Assembly: GCA_965207805.1 (NCBI GenBank)
Contig: OZ242312.1
Coordinates: 2,976,001 to 3,040,000, forward strand
Direction: 5' to 3'
Source: Palauibacter sp965207805
GTDB taxonomy: Bacteria > Gemmatimonadota > Gemmatimonadetes > Palauibacterales > Palauibacteraceae
Length of the DNA: 64,000 nucleotides
Positions 50,690 to 62,600 of this stretch are shown here, in pieces. The notes beneath the pieces are model-generated. The model worked only from the letters and a program-made list of their open reading frames with translations, had not been told where the DNA came from and ran no database searches. A program made the position numbers and the translations under genes. Within the stretch, counting starts at the first letter, position 1. Every line of letters starts with the position of its first letter.

Positions 50690-53600
50690 TTATGGAAGTG
50701 GCGGGGTCTCGGGGCGGGCCTTGGGGGAGCCGGCGAAGGATAGCTGGAGGGCGGTGGTGTAGCGGGGGCCCAGGGGGGAGTGGTTGACGGTGGCGGACCA
50801 CGTGAGGAGGCGGTCGCCGGGGAGGCGGATGCCGTAGTTGCCGCTCACGTCGAGGGCCCATGGGCCGCAGGCGTGGGGCGCCGGCGCGCCGTCGGCGGAC
50901 GGGGCCGCGGCGGGCGGGGCGTGGCGGGTGTAGACCTGTTCCTGCCAGAGGGCGTCGCCGCCGCCTGAGGCGAGGTCGCCCCAGCGGGGGGAGACGGAGA
51001 GGGACGGGCCGGTGCCGCCCTGGCTGCCGAGGCTGAGGGTGGCGCTGAAGCCCTGCTCCTCGTAGCCGGTGGCGGAGTGGATGGCGAGCATGCGGCCCTG
51101 GGCGTCGATGCGCAGGAAGCCGGCCTTGGCCTTGAGGCCGCCGATGAGTTCGAGGCCGGTGCCGGGCTGGCCGGCGCCGCCGTCGCGGCGGACGTGGGCC
51201 TCGCCGAAGGGGTTGAGGGTGAGGCCGCCGAGCCGGATCTGCTGGGACAGTTCGGCGCCGAAGCGGAGCTGGTCCACGGCGGCGGTCTGGCCGTCGAGGG
51301 TCTCGCTGCCGGTCTCGGTCTGGAGTTCCGCCCATCCCGCGTCGGCTCGCAGCGCGAGTGAGAAGCCGCCGCTCGCGGCGAGGCGGCGGCGCAGCTCGAC
51401 GAGGCCCATGCGCAGGCCGAGGTCGCTCGTTTCGGCGAGGCCGTTCCCGTCGCGCACGTTGTCGGCGTCGCCGCGGCCGGCGCCGGCCATGGCCCAGATC
51501 GAGGTCGCCCCGCTGGTCCACTGCAGGTAGGGGTGGACGGCCACGAGGCGCGTCTGGAGCGCGCCGCTCGTCGCGCCGGTGCGCCAGTCGCCGGTGCCCT
51601 GGCTGCGCGCGACCGCCACGCCCAGCATGAACCGGCTCCCGAGCCACGTGTCGAGGCCGACGTAGCCGGTCTGCAGTTCGCCGTCGTAGTCGTTCCCGTC
51701 GGAGGGGGCGCCGCGGAAGGTCTGGACGTCGCCCTGGCCCCAGAGTTGGAAGCGCAGGCCGCCACCTCCGCCGCGGCCGGCCTCCTGGGCGCCACCGACG
51801 TCGAACCCGAACTGGAACTCGGAGCCGCGCAGCGGGTCCTGTCCGCCCTCGAAGCGGGTGAGGTCGCCGACGAGGTCCTCGAAACGGAAGAGGTCGCCGA
51901 GGGTCGGGTCATCGCCGGGGGAGCCGGGGCTGCCGGTGGAGCCGGAGTCCGGGCGGGCGTAGGACATCGCGCGGGAGGTGATGCCGGAGAGCCAGCCCTG
52001 CCACCTCTGCTCGGCGGCGGACTTCGCCGCGCCCAGGCTGAGCGGCACGTCGCGCCCCATCAGCGAGAGCCGGGACGCCTCCGACCGGCTCGCCATCGGG
52101 CGGCGGCCCAGCGTCATGCGGGCGCTCGCCAGGTGCGACCGCGCCATGCCCGCCAGCGCGTGCGACACCATGCCGCGTGCCGCGCCGTCCGACACGCGGA
52201 TCGCCACGGCCTGCTGGGCGGCGAGGCCGGCCGCATCCCAGGCCGCCACTGCGACCACGACCGACCCGTAGCTCACCGGCGTCAGCATCAGGACGCTCCC
52301 GGAGACCGTCGCCCGCACGACCGACGAGTCCGACGACGCGACGCCGTACGTGAGCGCGTCCCCGTCCGGGTCCTCGAAGAAGGGGCTCAGTTCGACGCGC
52401 GCCAGCTCCCCGCCCTCCTCGAGCGACTGCGCCGGGATCGTGCCGACCGCCACCGGCCCGTCGTTCGCCGGCGCCACCGTCACCTCCACCGCCGCGCTCG
52501 CCGTCCCGCCCTGCCCGTCTTCGACCTCGTAGGTGAAGCGGTCCGTGCCGTGCCAGTTCGCCGCCGGCGTGTAGAGCACGCCGCCGGCCGTGACCTCCGC
52601 CGTCCCGTTCTCCGGCGCCGACACCGACGCCACGCGCAGGCCGTCCCCGTCGGGGTCCGTGTCGTTGGACAGCACGTCCACGGTCACCGCTTCGTCCTCG
52701 ACCGTCGACGCCTCGTCGTCGACCGCCTCCGGCACGTCGTTCATCGGCGCCACCGTCACCTCGACCGACGCCGATGCCGTCCCGCCGTTGCCGTCGTCGA
52801 TCTCGTAGGTGAACGAGTCCGTCCCGTGCCAGTTCGCCCCCGGCGTGTAGAGCACCCCGCCCGCCGCGATCGCCGCCGTCCCGTTGGCGGGCGCCGACAC
52901 CGAGGCCACGCGCAGGCTGTCGCCGTCGATGTCCGTGTCGTTGGCGAGCACGTCCACCACGACCGCCGAATCCTCGGCCGTGGAGGCCGAATCGGCCGCA
53001 GCCTCCGGCAGGTCGTTGACGGGCGCCACGGTCACCGACACCGAGGCCGACGCCGTCCCGCCGTTGCCGTCGTCGATCTCGTAGGTGAACGCGTCCGTGC
53101 CGTGCCAGTTCTCCGCCGGCGTGTACCGCACCCCGCCGTCCGCCGTGACCTCCGTCGTCCCGTTCTCCGGCGTCGTCACCGACGCCACGCGCAGGCTGTC
53201 GCCGTCGGGGTCCGTGTCGTTGGCCAGCACGTCCACGGTGACCGCCACGTCCTCATCGGTCGACGCCGCGTCGTCGGCGGCCTCCGGCAGCTCGTTCTCG
53301 TTCACGACCGTCACGGTCACGAGCGCCTCCGCCGACGCGCCGGCCGGATCGCTCGCGCGCACCGTCAGTTCGTAGACGTTCGGCTCCGCCTCGAAGTCCT
53401 CGCCGGGGCCGACGTACGACACCGCGCCGTCCGCCGCACCGACCGCGAACCGCGAGGCGTCGCCCGACGCCAGCTCGTAGGACAGCGTGTCGCCATCCGG
53501 ATCCGCCGCCGACACCGCGCCCAACGCTACCGGCTCCGCGCTCCCGTCCACGTTCTCCCGCAACTCGAAGGCATACTCCGGCGCCTCGAAGACCGGCGGG

Positions 53601-56600
53601 TCATTCGGCGGCGGGGGCGGTGGGGGCGTGTAGTTCTCGATCGTGCCCAGCGCCGTCGCGCGCACGATCCCCACGCCGGGGGGAAGCACGACCTCGTCGA
53701 TGTTGACCCGGAACGTCTCGTCGGCCTCCTCGACCGTGTCCGCCACCGTCTCCACCTCGAACGTCGCGGCCGTCGTGCCCGCTGCGATCCGCACGCTCCC
53801 GTTCCTGACCGCCGTGTAGTCCTCACCCGCCGTCGCCCGACTCGCGCCCGGCGTCCAGTCGGGGGAGGTGAACCAGCGCAGCACCACGTCCGCGCGCACC
53901 GTCGAGGACAGCCGCGCGGTGAACACGACCGGCGAGCCCTCCTTCGCCGAGCCGCCCTCCACCGTCACCGAGTCCGTCACCGGCGTCACCGGCGGCTCCG
54001 GCGGCGTGTCGTCCTCGATCGTGCCCACCGCCGAAGCGACCCCGACCGTCACCCCCTCCGGCAGGTCGATCCCGGTGATCGTGACGATGAACGTCTCGTC
54101 GCCCTCCCCCTCGTCGTCCGCCGCGATCGCCACCGAGAACGTCGCCTCCGTCGAGCCCGCCGGGATCGTCACGCGGCCGTCCCTCACCGATATGTAGTCG
54201 AGGTCCGCCCGCGCCTGCTGCGCGCCGGGGCTGCCGTCGCGCCCGGTCGACCAGCCCAGCACCACGTCGGCGTCGACCGCCGACGACAGCCGCACCGTGA
54301 ACGTCACGCGCGAGCCCTCCAGCGCCGAGCCGCCCTCGACCGTCACCGTGGGCTCCGCGGGAGCGGGCGGCACGGCCACGTCGACGCTGAAGGTCGGCAC
54401 CGGGGCGCCGGCGGCCGTCCGCAGGGGGCGCGTGCCCGGCGTGTAGCTGACGGTCGCTTCGCGGCCGGCCGGGATCTGCGGGGAGATGGTCAGTTCGACC
54501 GTGGCGCCGAGGATCGAGACGGCCGTCACCCGGTAGTGGTCGTCCGCCGCCGGAGACGCGGCGCCGGAGCCGGCGTCCGAGGCGGCGGCCACGGTGATCG
54601 TGAAGTCGCCGGGGTCCGGGGTCGACGAAGCGTCCAGTTCGTCGGCGAAGTTCAGCGTCACCGTGGCGCCGCCGTCCGACACCCTGCCGCCCTGCGGCGG
54701 AGGCGCCGACGGTCCCGCCGTGCTGTTCGTCACGCTTCGGCCCGAGAAGTTCGCCACCTCGCGGCCGGTCGAGCCCGCGCCACGGAGCGGGTTCGCCGAC
54801 GGCCTGGCGTAGGCCACCCGCACCGTCTCGCCGGGCGCGACCGCCGAGGCCAGCGTCACCGTCACCGTCGCGCCCGCGATCGACGCCGTCCCCGTGCCCG
54901 GGATCGAGCGCGCCGATCCGCCCGACGGCGTCGCCGTCACCGTGAACGCGCTCCCCGCCGGGGCCGACCCCGTGTCGAGGTTCCGGTTGAAGGTGATCGT
55001 CAGCGCCGTTCCGTTCACCGCCGCCCGCGAGAACGCCGGCCGCGTGGGTGTCGGCGGCGGGGGCGGGGGCGCCGCGTCGTTGTCGTTGACCGTCACGCTG
55101 GCGGCGTCGGGGGCGCCGACGTTGTAGCCGGCGCCGGCCTGCACGGTCACGGTCACGGAGCCGTTGGGCTCGTCGGTGGCGTCGTTCACGGTGGGGACGG
55201 TGTAGGTCGCCGTGCCCGTCGTCGGGACGGTCACGGTCTTCGAGCCGAGGTCGGCGTCCGCGACGTAGTTGCCGCTCTGCGAGACCCCCAGGTTCACGGT
55301 GATGTCCGCCGACGGCGCCGGCGACGCGGTGAGGGTGAAGGTCGCGTTGCCGCCCTCGGCCACGGGCCCGCCGCCCGCGATGGTCACGGCGGTGCGCACC
55401 AGGGTGCCGTCCACCTTGTGGCCGGTCTGGGCGCCGAGCGCCGTGTGGGTCAGCGTCGCCGCGCCGTTCCCCGCGTCCTGGATGGCGGCGCCGGCGGGCA
55501 GCGTGAGCTTGTTCGCGCCGACGGAGATCCCGTCGGCGTCCGCGTCCGCCGCCACCACCGTGTAGCGGAACACGAGGGCCGTCGTGCCGCCGCCCCGGAG
55601 GAACGCCGCCTGGCGGTTGTTGGTCCCCACCGTCAGCTCGAGTTGCGGCGTGCCGGTCACCGTCACCGGGTGGCTGAACGTCACGGTGACTTCGATGTGT
55701 TCGCCGAGGCCGTAGGTGTCGCCCGACGCCGGCGACGACGTCGCCGCGGGCAGGCCCACCACCGCCGCCCGCGTGTTGTTGGTCGCCGTCTCCGGGCCGA
55801 AGTTCGCCACCTTGTTGGTGGCCCCGTCCTGCAGCGGGTTGGCGGTCGGTTGCGCGTAGCTCACCGTCACCCCCTGGCCCGGGGTCACGGCGGAGGCGAG
55901 CGTCAGCGTCACCGTGGCGGCCGAGAGGCTCACGCCGGAGACGGTCCGGCCCGCGCCCGCCACCTGCACCGTGAACGCGGACGCCGCCGGCTCCGAGGTG
56001 GCGTCGAGGTTCTCGTCGAAGGTGAGGGTGAGCGCCGCGCCGTCGACCGCGGCGGTGGAGAACGACGGCGCCGTGTTGTCGTTGTTCGTCACGGAGAGCG
56101 GGCCGAAGGACGCCACCGGGTTGGGAGTAGGATCGACGCGGTCCTGGAGCCTCGGTTCGGTGACCGCCGGCTGCGTGTAGCTCACCGTCACCGACTCGCC
56201 GAACACCGCCGCCGACTCCAGCGTCAGGATCACCGTCGCGCCGGAGACCGTCACGTTCGAGACGCCCCGGTTGTTGCCCGCCACCAACACCGTGAACGCG
56301 CTTGTCGCCGGAATCCCGTGCGCGGCGTCCCACAGCGGCTCGCTGAAGGTGATGACGAGCCGCGTGCCGCCCACGACCGGCGCCGGATCGGTCAGGACGG
56401 TCGGCGCCAAGTCCGGCGTGTTGTTCGTCACGTCCGTGTCGCCGAAGCTCGGCGCATCGTTGCCCGCGGTGAAGTCCTGGATCGGGTTCGCCGAGGGCTT
56501 GGCGTAGGCCACCGTCACCACGTCCGCGTCGATCACGGCGGCGGCCAGCGTCAGCGTCACCGCCGAGCCGCTGATCGCCACCGGGGTCGTGTCCGCCAGG

Positions 56601-59600
56601 TCCACCGCCGTGCCGCCCACCTTCACGGTGAAGGCGCTCGCGGCGGGCGCCGTGCCCGTCGCATCCAGCGCCTCGTTGAAGGTGATGACGAGGCTCGCGC
56701 CGTTCACCGTCGCCGTCGACACCGCCGGGCCCGTCACGTCCTGCGCCGTGGGGCCGTGCACTCGGTGGTTGGCGTCGTCGTGGTGCACGTCGGCGTACGT
56801 CAGGGTCGCGTCCGTGCTCCCCGTCCTGATCGTGCCGTTGTTGAGTTCCAGCATGTTCGCCGGCAGGCCGATGCCCTCGTGGGCCGAGTTGTCGGCACTC
56901 GTCACCGTGTAGGCGAACACCAGCATGTTCGTCCCTGTGCCGGTCGTGTAGGCCGCCTGCTTGTCGCGCTGCTGGGGGAACCCGCCCCTCCTGAAGTGCA
57001 TGACCAGGTACGGCGTGCCGCCCGTCCTGTCCACCGTCACCGGCGCGTTGAAGGTCACGGTCACCCGGATGACGTCGTCGCGCTGGTAGATCCGGTCCGG
57101 GCCGGGGTCGGAGGTGATCGCGACCTGCGTTATCGTCGCCGGCACTTCGTTCGTCACCGGCTGGTCGGTGAAGCTGTCGATCTCCCGGCTGGCGGCGTCG
57201 GTGAGCTTGTTTCCGGTGGCGGGCTTCGCGTAGCTCACCGTGACGGTCTGCCCGGCGGTAATCGCCGCGCCGCTGAGGACGAGGGCCAGGCGTCCTTGTG
57301 AAACAACGCTTGTGCTACTGGGGTTCCGGTCCGCGCCGTCCACGGCGATGGTGTAAGCACTCGCCTCCACGCTTCCATTGCTGGTGAGGGCGCTGGTGAA
57401 GGTGATGATCACGAAGTCCCCGCTCGAGTTCGTCTCCGCACTCTGGAACACGGTCGGCACGATGTTCGTCACCGACTGGCCGCTGAAGGACTCGACCTCC
57501 AGGCCGTCGGCATCCCTAAGCTTGTTGACGGCCGGCTTCGTGTACTTGACCGTGACCGTCTGGCCCGGCGTGATGCGATGCGCCGCGGACAAGGCGAGCT
57601 GCACGACACTGTCTCGCTTTGCTAGTCGCGTCGGTGTCCGCTCGGTACCGCCGATGACGACCCGGAAGGTGTTATGGTGGACTGCTTGTGCCCCGAGGTT
57701 CTTGTTGAACGTGATTGTCACCTGACGTCCGGTTTCGTTCGTGGTGGCGCTCCGGACGGTGGCCGGGCGGATCACGGCCTGGCCGGTGAAGGTTGCCACT
57801 TCCATGCCGCCGGTGCCGGCGCCGACGAGCTTGACGCCGGTCGCGGGTTTCGTGTAATCGACCGTGACCGCGCCCGCGCCGGGGGCGGCGTTCAAGACGA
57901 GCGTCACCACGCTGCCAGTGATCGAGACCGGCGACGCGGTTCGCAGCGCCTGCGCGGTGGTGCCCAGCTTGACCGTGAACGCGCTCGCCTGCGGGATGGC
58001 GCCCCCGTTGAGCGCCCGGCTGAAGGTGATCTTCAGCGAAGTCCCCTGGAGCGTCGCCTTGGTGACCACGGGCACCGGCGCGGGCACGTTGTTGGTCACC
58101 GCCACGTTGCTGAAGCTCGCCACGAACAGTAAGTCGGGGTCCCGGAGGCGGGGCCCGGATCCGGGGTTCGTGTAGCTCACCGTGACGGTCTGGCCGTGCA
58201 TGGCCTGGTGGTCCGGGCGAAAAATGACGCCCACGAGCCCTTCGTCGGTGGCCGCCGCATGTGGCGACCCGCCCGCGAAACCTACGCCCTGATTTATGAG
58301 ATAGGAGAAGTTGCCGATGACGCCCGGCGAGCCCGTGATACGTTTAGTGAGGGTGATGATTACTGCAGTCCCGGCTGTGTTCGTTGCCGCGCTCACCACC
58401 CGGGCGGGGCCGGTGTGGCCGGCGCCGGCGGCGGACCAGTCGCTGGCGCCTTCGCTGTTGGTGGCGCGGACGCGGGCCTCGTAGCTGGCGCCGCGGACGA
58501 GGCCGGTGATCGTGTCGGCCAGGGCGGTGCCGGTGTGGCTGGCGTCGGTCCAGTCGGTGGGGTCGCCGCCGGGGACGTTCTTGCGGCGGTACTCGACGTC
58601 GTAGTCGGTGATGTCCGGGCGCGTGTTCGCCGGGGCGGTCCACGTCACGATCAGGGTCGTGCCGTCCGTCGTCGACACGCTCGGCGCCGCCGGAGCCGCG
58701 GGCTTGGCCACGTTCACCTTGCGGGCCGCGTTCGCCGGCACGGCGGCGTGGTCGAGCGCCGCCGCGGTCGCCGTGTTCGAGGTGAGGTTGATCGTCCCGC
58801 TGTTCAGCTCGAGCGCGTTCTCGGCCACCTCGATGCCGTCCGCGTCCAGGTCGGCGGCGACGACCGTGTAGGAGAACACGAGCGCCGTGCTGCCGCTGCC
58901 GCTCGCGTAGACCGCGTGCCTTACCGTCGTGCCGATGGTGAACGGAATCCGGGGCCTGCCGCCGGTCGTGCCCACCGTCACCGACTCGCCGAACATCGCG
59001 GTGATCTCGATCGCGTCGTTCGTGTGATACGCGTTGTCCGCGCCGGCGGAGTTGAACGACAGGGAGACGCTGGCACCGACCGCGACGGTCATGGTGGCGG
59101 CGGCCGTCGAGGCGGCGCCGAAGGAGTCCACCGCCTTGAAGGTGAAGCTGGCGTCGCCCTCGAACGTCGCCACCGGGTCGAACACCAGGTTCGTGATGTC
59201 GGACCGCGAGACGGTCTGGCCGGCCGTGACCGCCGTGCCGCTCAGCGTGAGCGCCCCCTGCCCGCTCGTCGGCAGGCTCACGATCTGCACTTCCTTCAGC
59301 GGGTCGCTCTCGCTGTCGGAGAAGGTGAAGTCGGCGACCCGGAACGTGTAGTCGGTGTCGGTCGCGGTCGCGACCCGGCTGGCCGACGAGGTGGGCGCCG
59401 CATTGGTGCCGCGCACGTTGAGGCTGGTGACCGGATCCTCGCCCGCGGGCGTCCACGTCACCTTCGGGTCGGTGGCGAGCGTGAGGTCCGCGTCGTTGCC
59501 GCCGAGCGCCGCGACGCTCTTGATCGTCGCCGCGCTGGGGGTGCCCGACAGCCGGATCACATGGTTCGTCGCCGACTGGCGCTTGAGCGTGATGCCGTCG

Positions 59601-62600
59601 TCGTCCCGGTCCGTCGTGTCCACCGTGTGTCCCGCGAAGGTGATCCCGGCGCTGCCGCTCCGGCCGCTGTAGGCGAGCGCGTAGTCCGTGGTGCCGATCG
59701 TCAGCACGATCTGGACATGGGAGTCCTGGCCCATGCGGTCGACGTCGATGTTCTGGTCGAAGCCGACCGTCACGTTGATGTCGCTGCCGCCGACATAGGT
59801 GTCCGCAGCGCCGTTCAGGTCGCGGTCCACCCCGGGGCCGGGCGAGACGGTGATCGCGTTGATTTTCGGCCGCTTCGCCGAGACGGTCTTGCCCGAACTC
59901 ACCTGTACGTGGGCGAGCGCCGCGGCCTCCGACCCCGTCCGGATCGTGCCGCCGTTCAGCTCCAGCGCGTTCGCCGCCACCGACGCCTGCGTGCCGTCGG
60001 AATCGTCCCCCTCCACGAGCGTGTACTTGAACACGAGGTTCTTCGTGCCGGTGCCCGAGTCGTAGTCCGCGAACCGGACCGCGTTGCTGGGGCCGAACGC
60101 CGGGCTCAGTGGAATGCGCGGCGTGCCCGTCACCGTCACGGGCCGGTCGAAGGTCACGGTGACCTCGATGTCGCCGCCGATCGTCCTGTAGGTGCCGGTC
60201 GGCTGGTTCGTGAACGCGACCGAGGAGATCGACGCCGCGGCGCCGTCCACCTTGTGGCTCGTGCTCGCCGCCACCGCCTCGTGGTCGCGGTTCGCCGCCG
60301 TCGCGGTGTTGGTGGTGAGGTTGATCGTGCCGCCGTTCAGCGCCAGCGCGTTGGCGGCGATCTCGATGCCGTCGGGGTCCACGTCGGCCGTCTGCACCAC
60401 GTAGCTGAACACCAGCGACTGGCCGGGGCTGCCGCGGCGGTAGTTCGCGTGCCTCGTGTTCGAGCCCACCGTCATCGCGATGCGGGGCGTGCCCGTCACC
60501 GTGACCGACTCGCCGAAGGCCGCCGTGACCTGGATGGTGTCGCCGTTGTGATACGTGTTGTCGTCGCCGGCGGAGTTGAGCGAGAGGGCGACGCTGGCGC
60601 CCACCCTGACGGTCATGGTGGCGGCCGAGGCCGAGGTGGTGCCGAAGGGGTCCACGACCTTGAAGTTGAAGGTCGCGTCGCCCGTGAAGCCCGACGCCGG
60701 CTCGAACTTCAGCTTCGAGGCCTCGATGTCCGCCCGCGCGACCGTATGCGGCACGGTGAACGTTGTGTCGGCCAGCGTGAGCGCACCGTGCGTGCCCGTC
60801 GGCAGGCCCGTGATCTCCACTATGTGGACGGCATCGCCGTCGCTGTCCGAGATCGGGAAGTTCTCGATCCGGAAGGTGTAGTCCGTGTCGGTCGCGGTCG
60901 TCACCGCGAAGTTCGACGTCGTCGGCGCCGTGTTCGTGCCGCGCACCCGGGCCCGGATGTTGCTGTCATCCTCCGTGCCCACCTGCGGGTCCGCCGCCGC
61001 GGTCAGCACCGCGGAATTGCCGCCGGCGGCCGCGGCGCCCTTGACCGTCGCGCCGCCCGCCAGGCGGATCACGTTGTTCGAGCCGTCGCGCTTGATGGTG
61101 ATGCCGTCGTCGTCGCGGTCGCTCGCCGCCACCGTGTGCGTGCCGAACCGCACGTGTGTGCCGGTGTGGGCGATGTAGTTCAGCGTGACCTCGGTGCCGC
61201 CGATGTCGACGACGATCTTCGCGTTGGCGTTGTCCCCCTTCGTGTCCACCGCCATGGCCTGGTCGAACGTCACCGCCACACCGAAGGTGGCGCCCGCCAC
61301 GAACGTGTCCGTCATGCCGTCCTGGTTCGCGTCCACGCCCGGCGACCCGACGGTCGCGGCTGCGCTGATCGTCGGCCGCTTCACCGAGACGGTCTTGCCC
61401 GAGAGCGCGGCGGAATGGGTCAGGGTCGCGTTCAGGGCGCCGGTGTTGATCGTGCCACCGTTCAGCTCCAGCGCGTTCGACGGCACCGACAGGTTCGTGC
61501 TGCCCGAGTCGTCCCCCTCCACGAGCGTGTACTTGAAGACCAGCTTCGTCGTGCCGCTGCCCGATTCGTACTCCGCGTACCGGGACGGGGTGCCGACGGG
61601 GCCCCAGGTCGGGCTCAGTCGAATGCGCGGCGTGCCCGTCACCGTCACGGGCCGGTCGAAGGTCACGGTGACCTCGATCTCGCCGCCGATCGCCGCGTAG
61701 TGGTCGGTCGGCTGGTTGGTGAACTCGACGCTGGAGACCGACGCCGCGGCGCCGTCCACCTTGTGGCTCGTGCTCGCCGCCACCGCCGGGTGGTCGTGCG
61801 CCGCCGCCGTGCCGCCCGTGGTGAGGTTGATCGTGCCGCTGTTCAGCTCCAGCGCGTTGGCGGCGATCTCGATGCCGTCGTCGTCGCTGTCGCCCGACTG
61901 CACCTCATAGCCGAACACCAGGTCCGTGCCGGGGCTGCCGCGGAGGAAGTTCGCGTGCTTCGTCGCGCCGCCCAGGTTGAACGGGATGCGGGGCGTGCCC
62001 GTCACGGTCACCGACTCGCCGAAGGTCGCCGTGACCTGGATGGTGTCGCCGTTGTGGTAGGTGTTGTCGTCGCCCGCGGAGTTGAGCGCGAGGCCGACGC
62101 TGGCGCCGACCCTGACCGTCATGGTGTTCGTGTTGACGGGGTCGGATTCGTCGTATGCGTCAACCACCCAGAAGTTGAAGCTGGCCGTGCCCTCGAACGT
62201 CGCCACCGGCTCGAACTTCAGCTTCGAGCTCGAGATGTCGGACCGCGAGATCAAGTGGTTCGCCACGACGGCCGTGTCGCTCAGTGTGAGCCTGCCCGCC
62301 GTGCCCGCCGGCGGGCCTTCGATCCCTATCTCCTTGAGGAGATCGTTGTGGGCGTCCGAGAACTTGAAGTCCGCGAGCTTGAACGTGTAGTCCGCGCCGG
62401 TCGCGGTCTGCACCGCGGAGGCCTGCGCGAGCGGCACAGAGCTGGCGCCGCGCACCAGCGCCGGCGGGCCCGACCGCGTGCCCACACGCACGCCCAGGTC
62501 CGCGCTCGCGCCCAGGTTCGCCGTGTTGCCGCCGCTTTCCGCGCTGTTCTTGACGGTGGCGCCGTTCGACAGGCGGATCACATTGCCCGAGGCGTCGCGC

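Noticed and set aside
50685..50702. Hairpin GCCACTT/AAGTGGC at the giant gene's stop, as a terminator
   Set aside because: Short, includes the stop codon, and no U-run follows on the minus strand.
51533..57301. A 1,922-codon open frame on the plus strand
   Set aside because: Antisense to the giant repeat gene. Arg/His/Pro/Val-rich low-complexity translation with no domain; long shadow frames are common at this GC.
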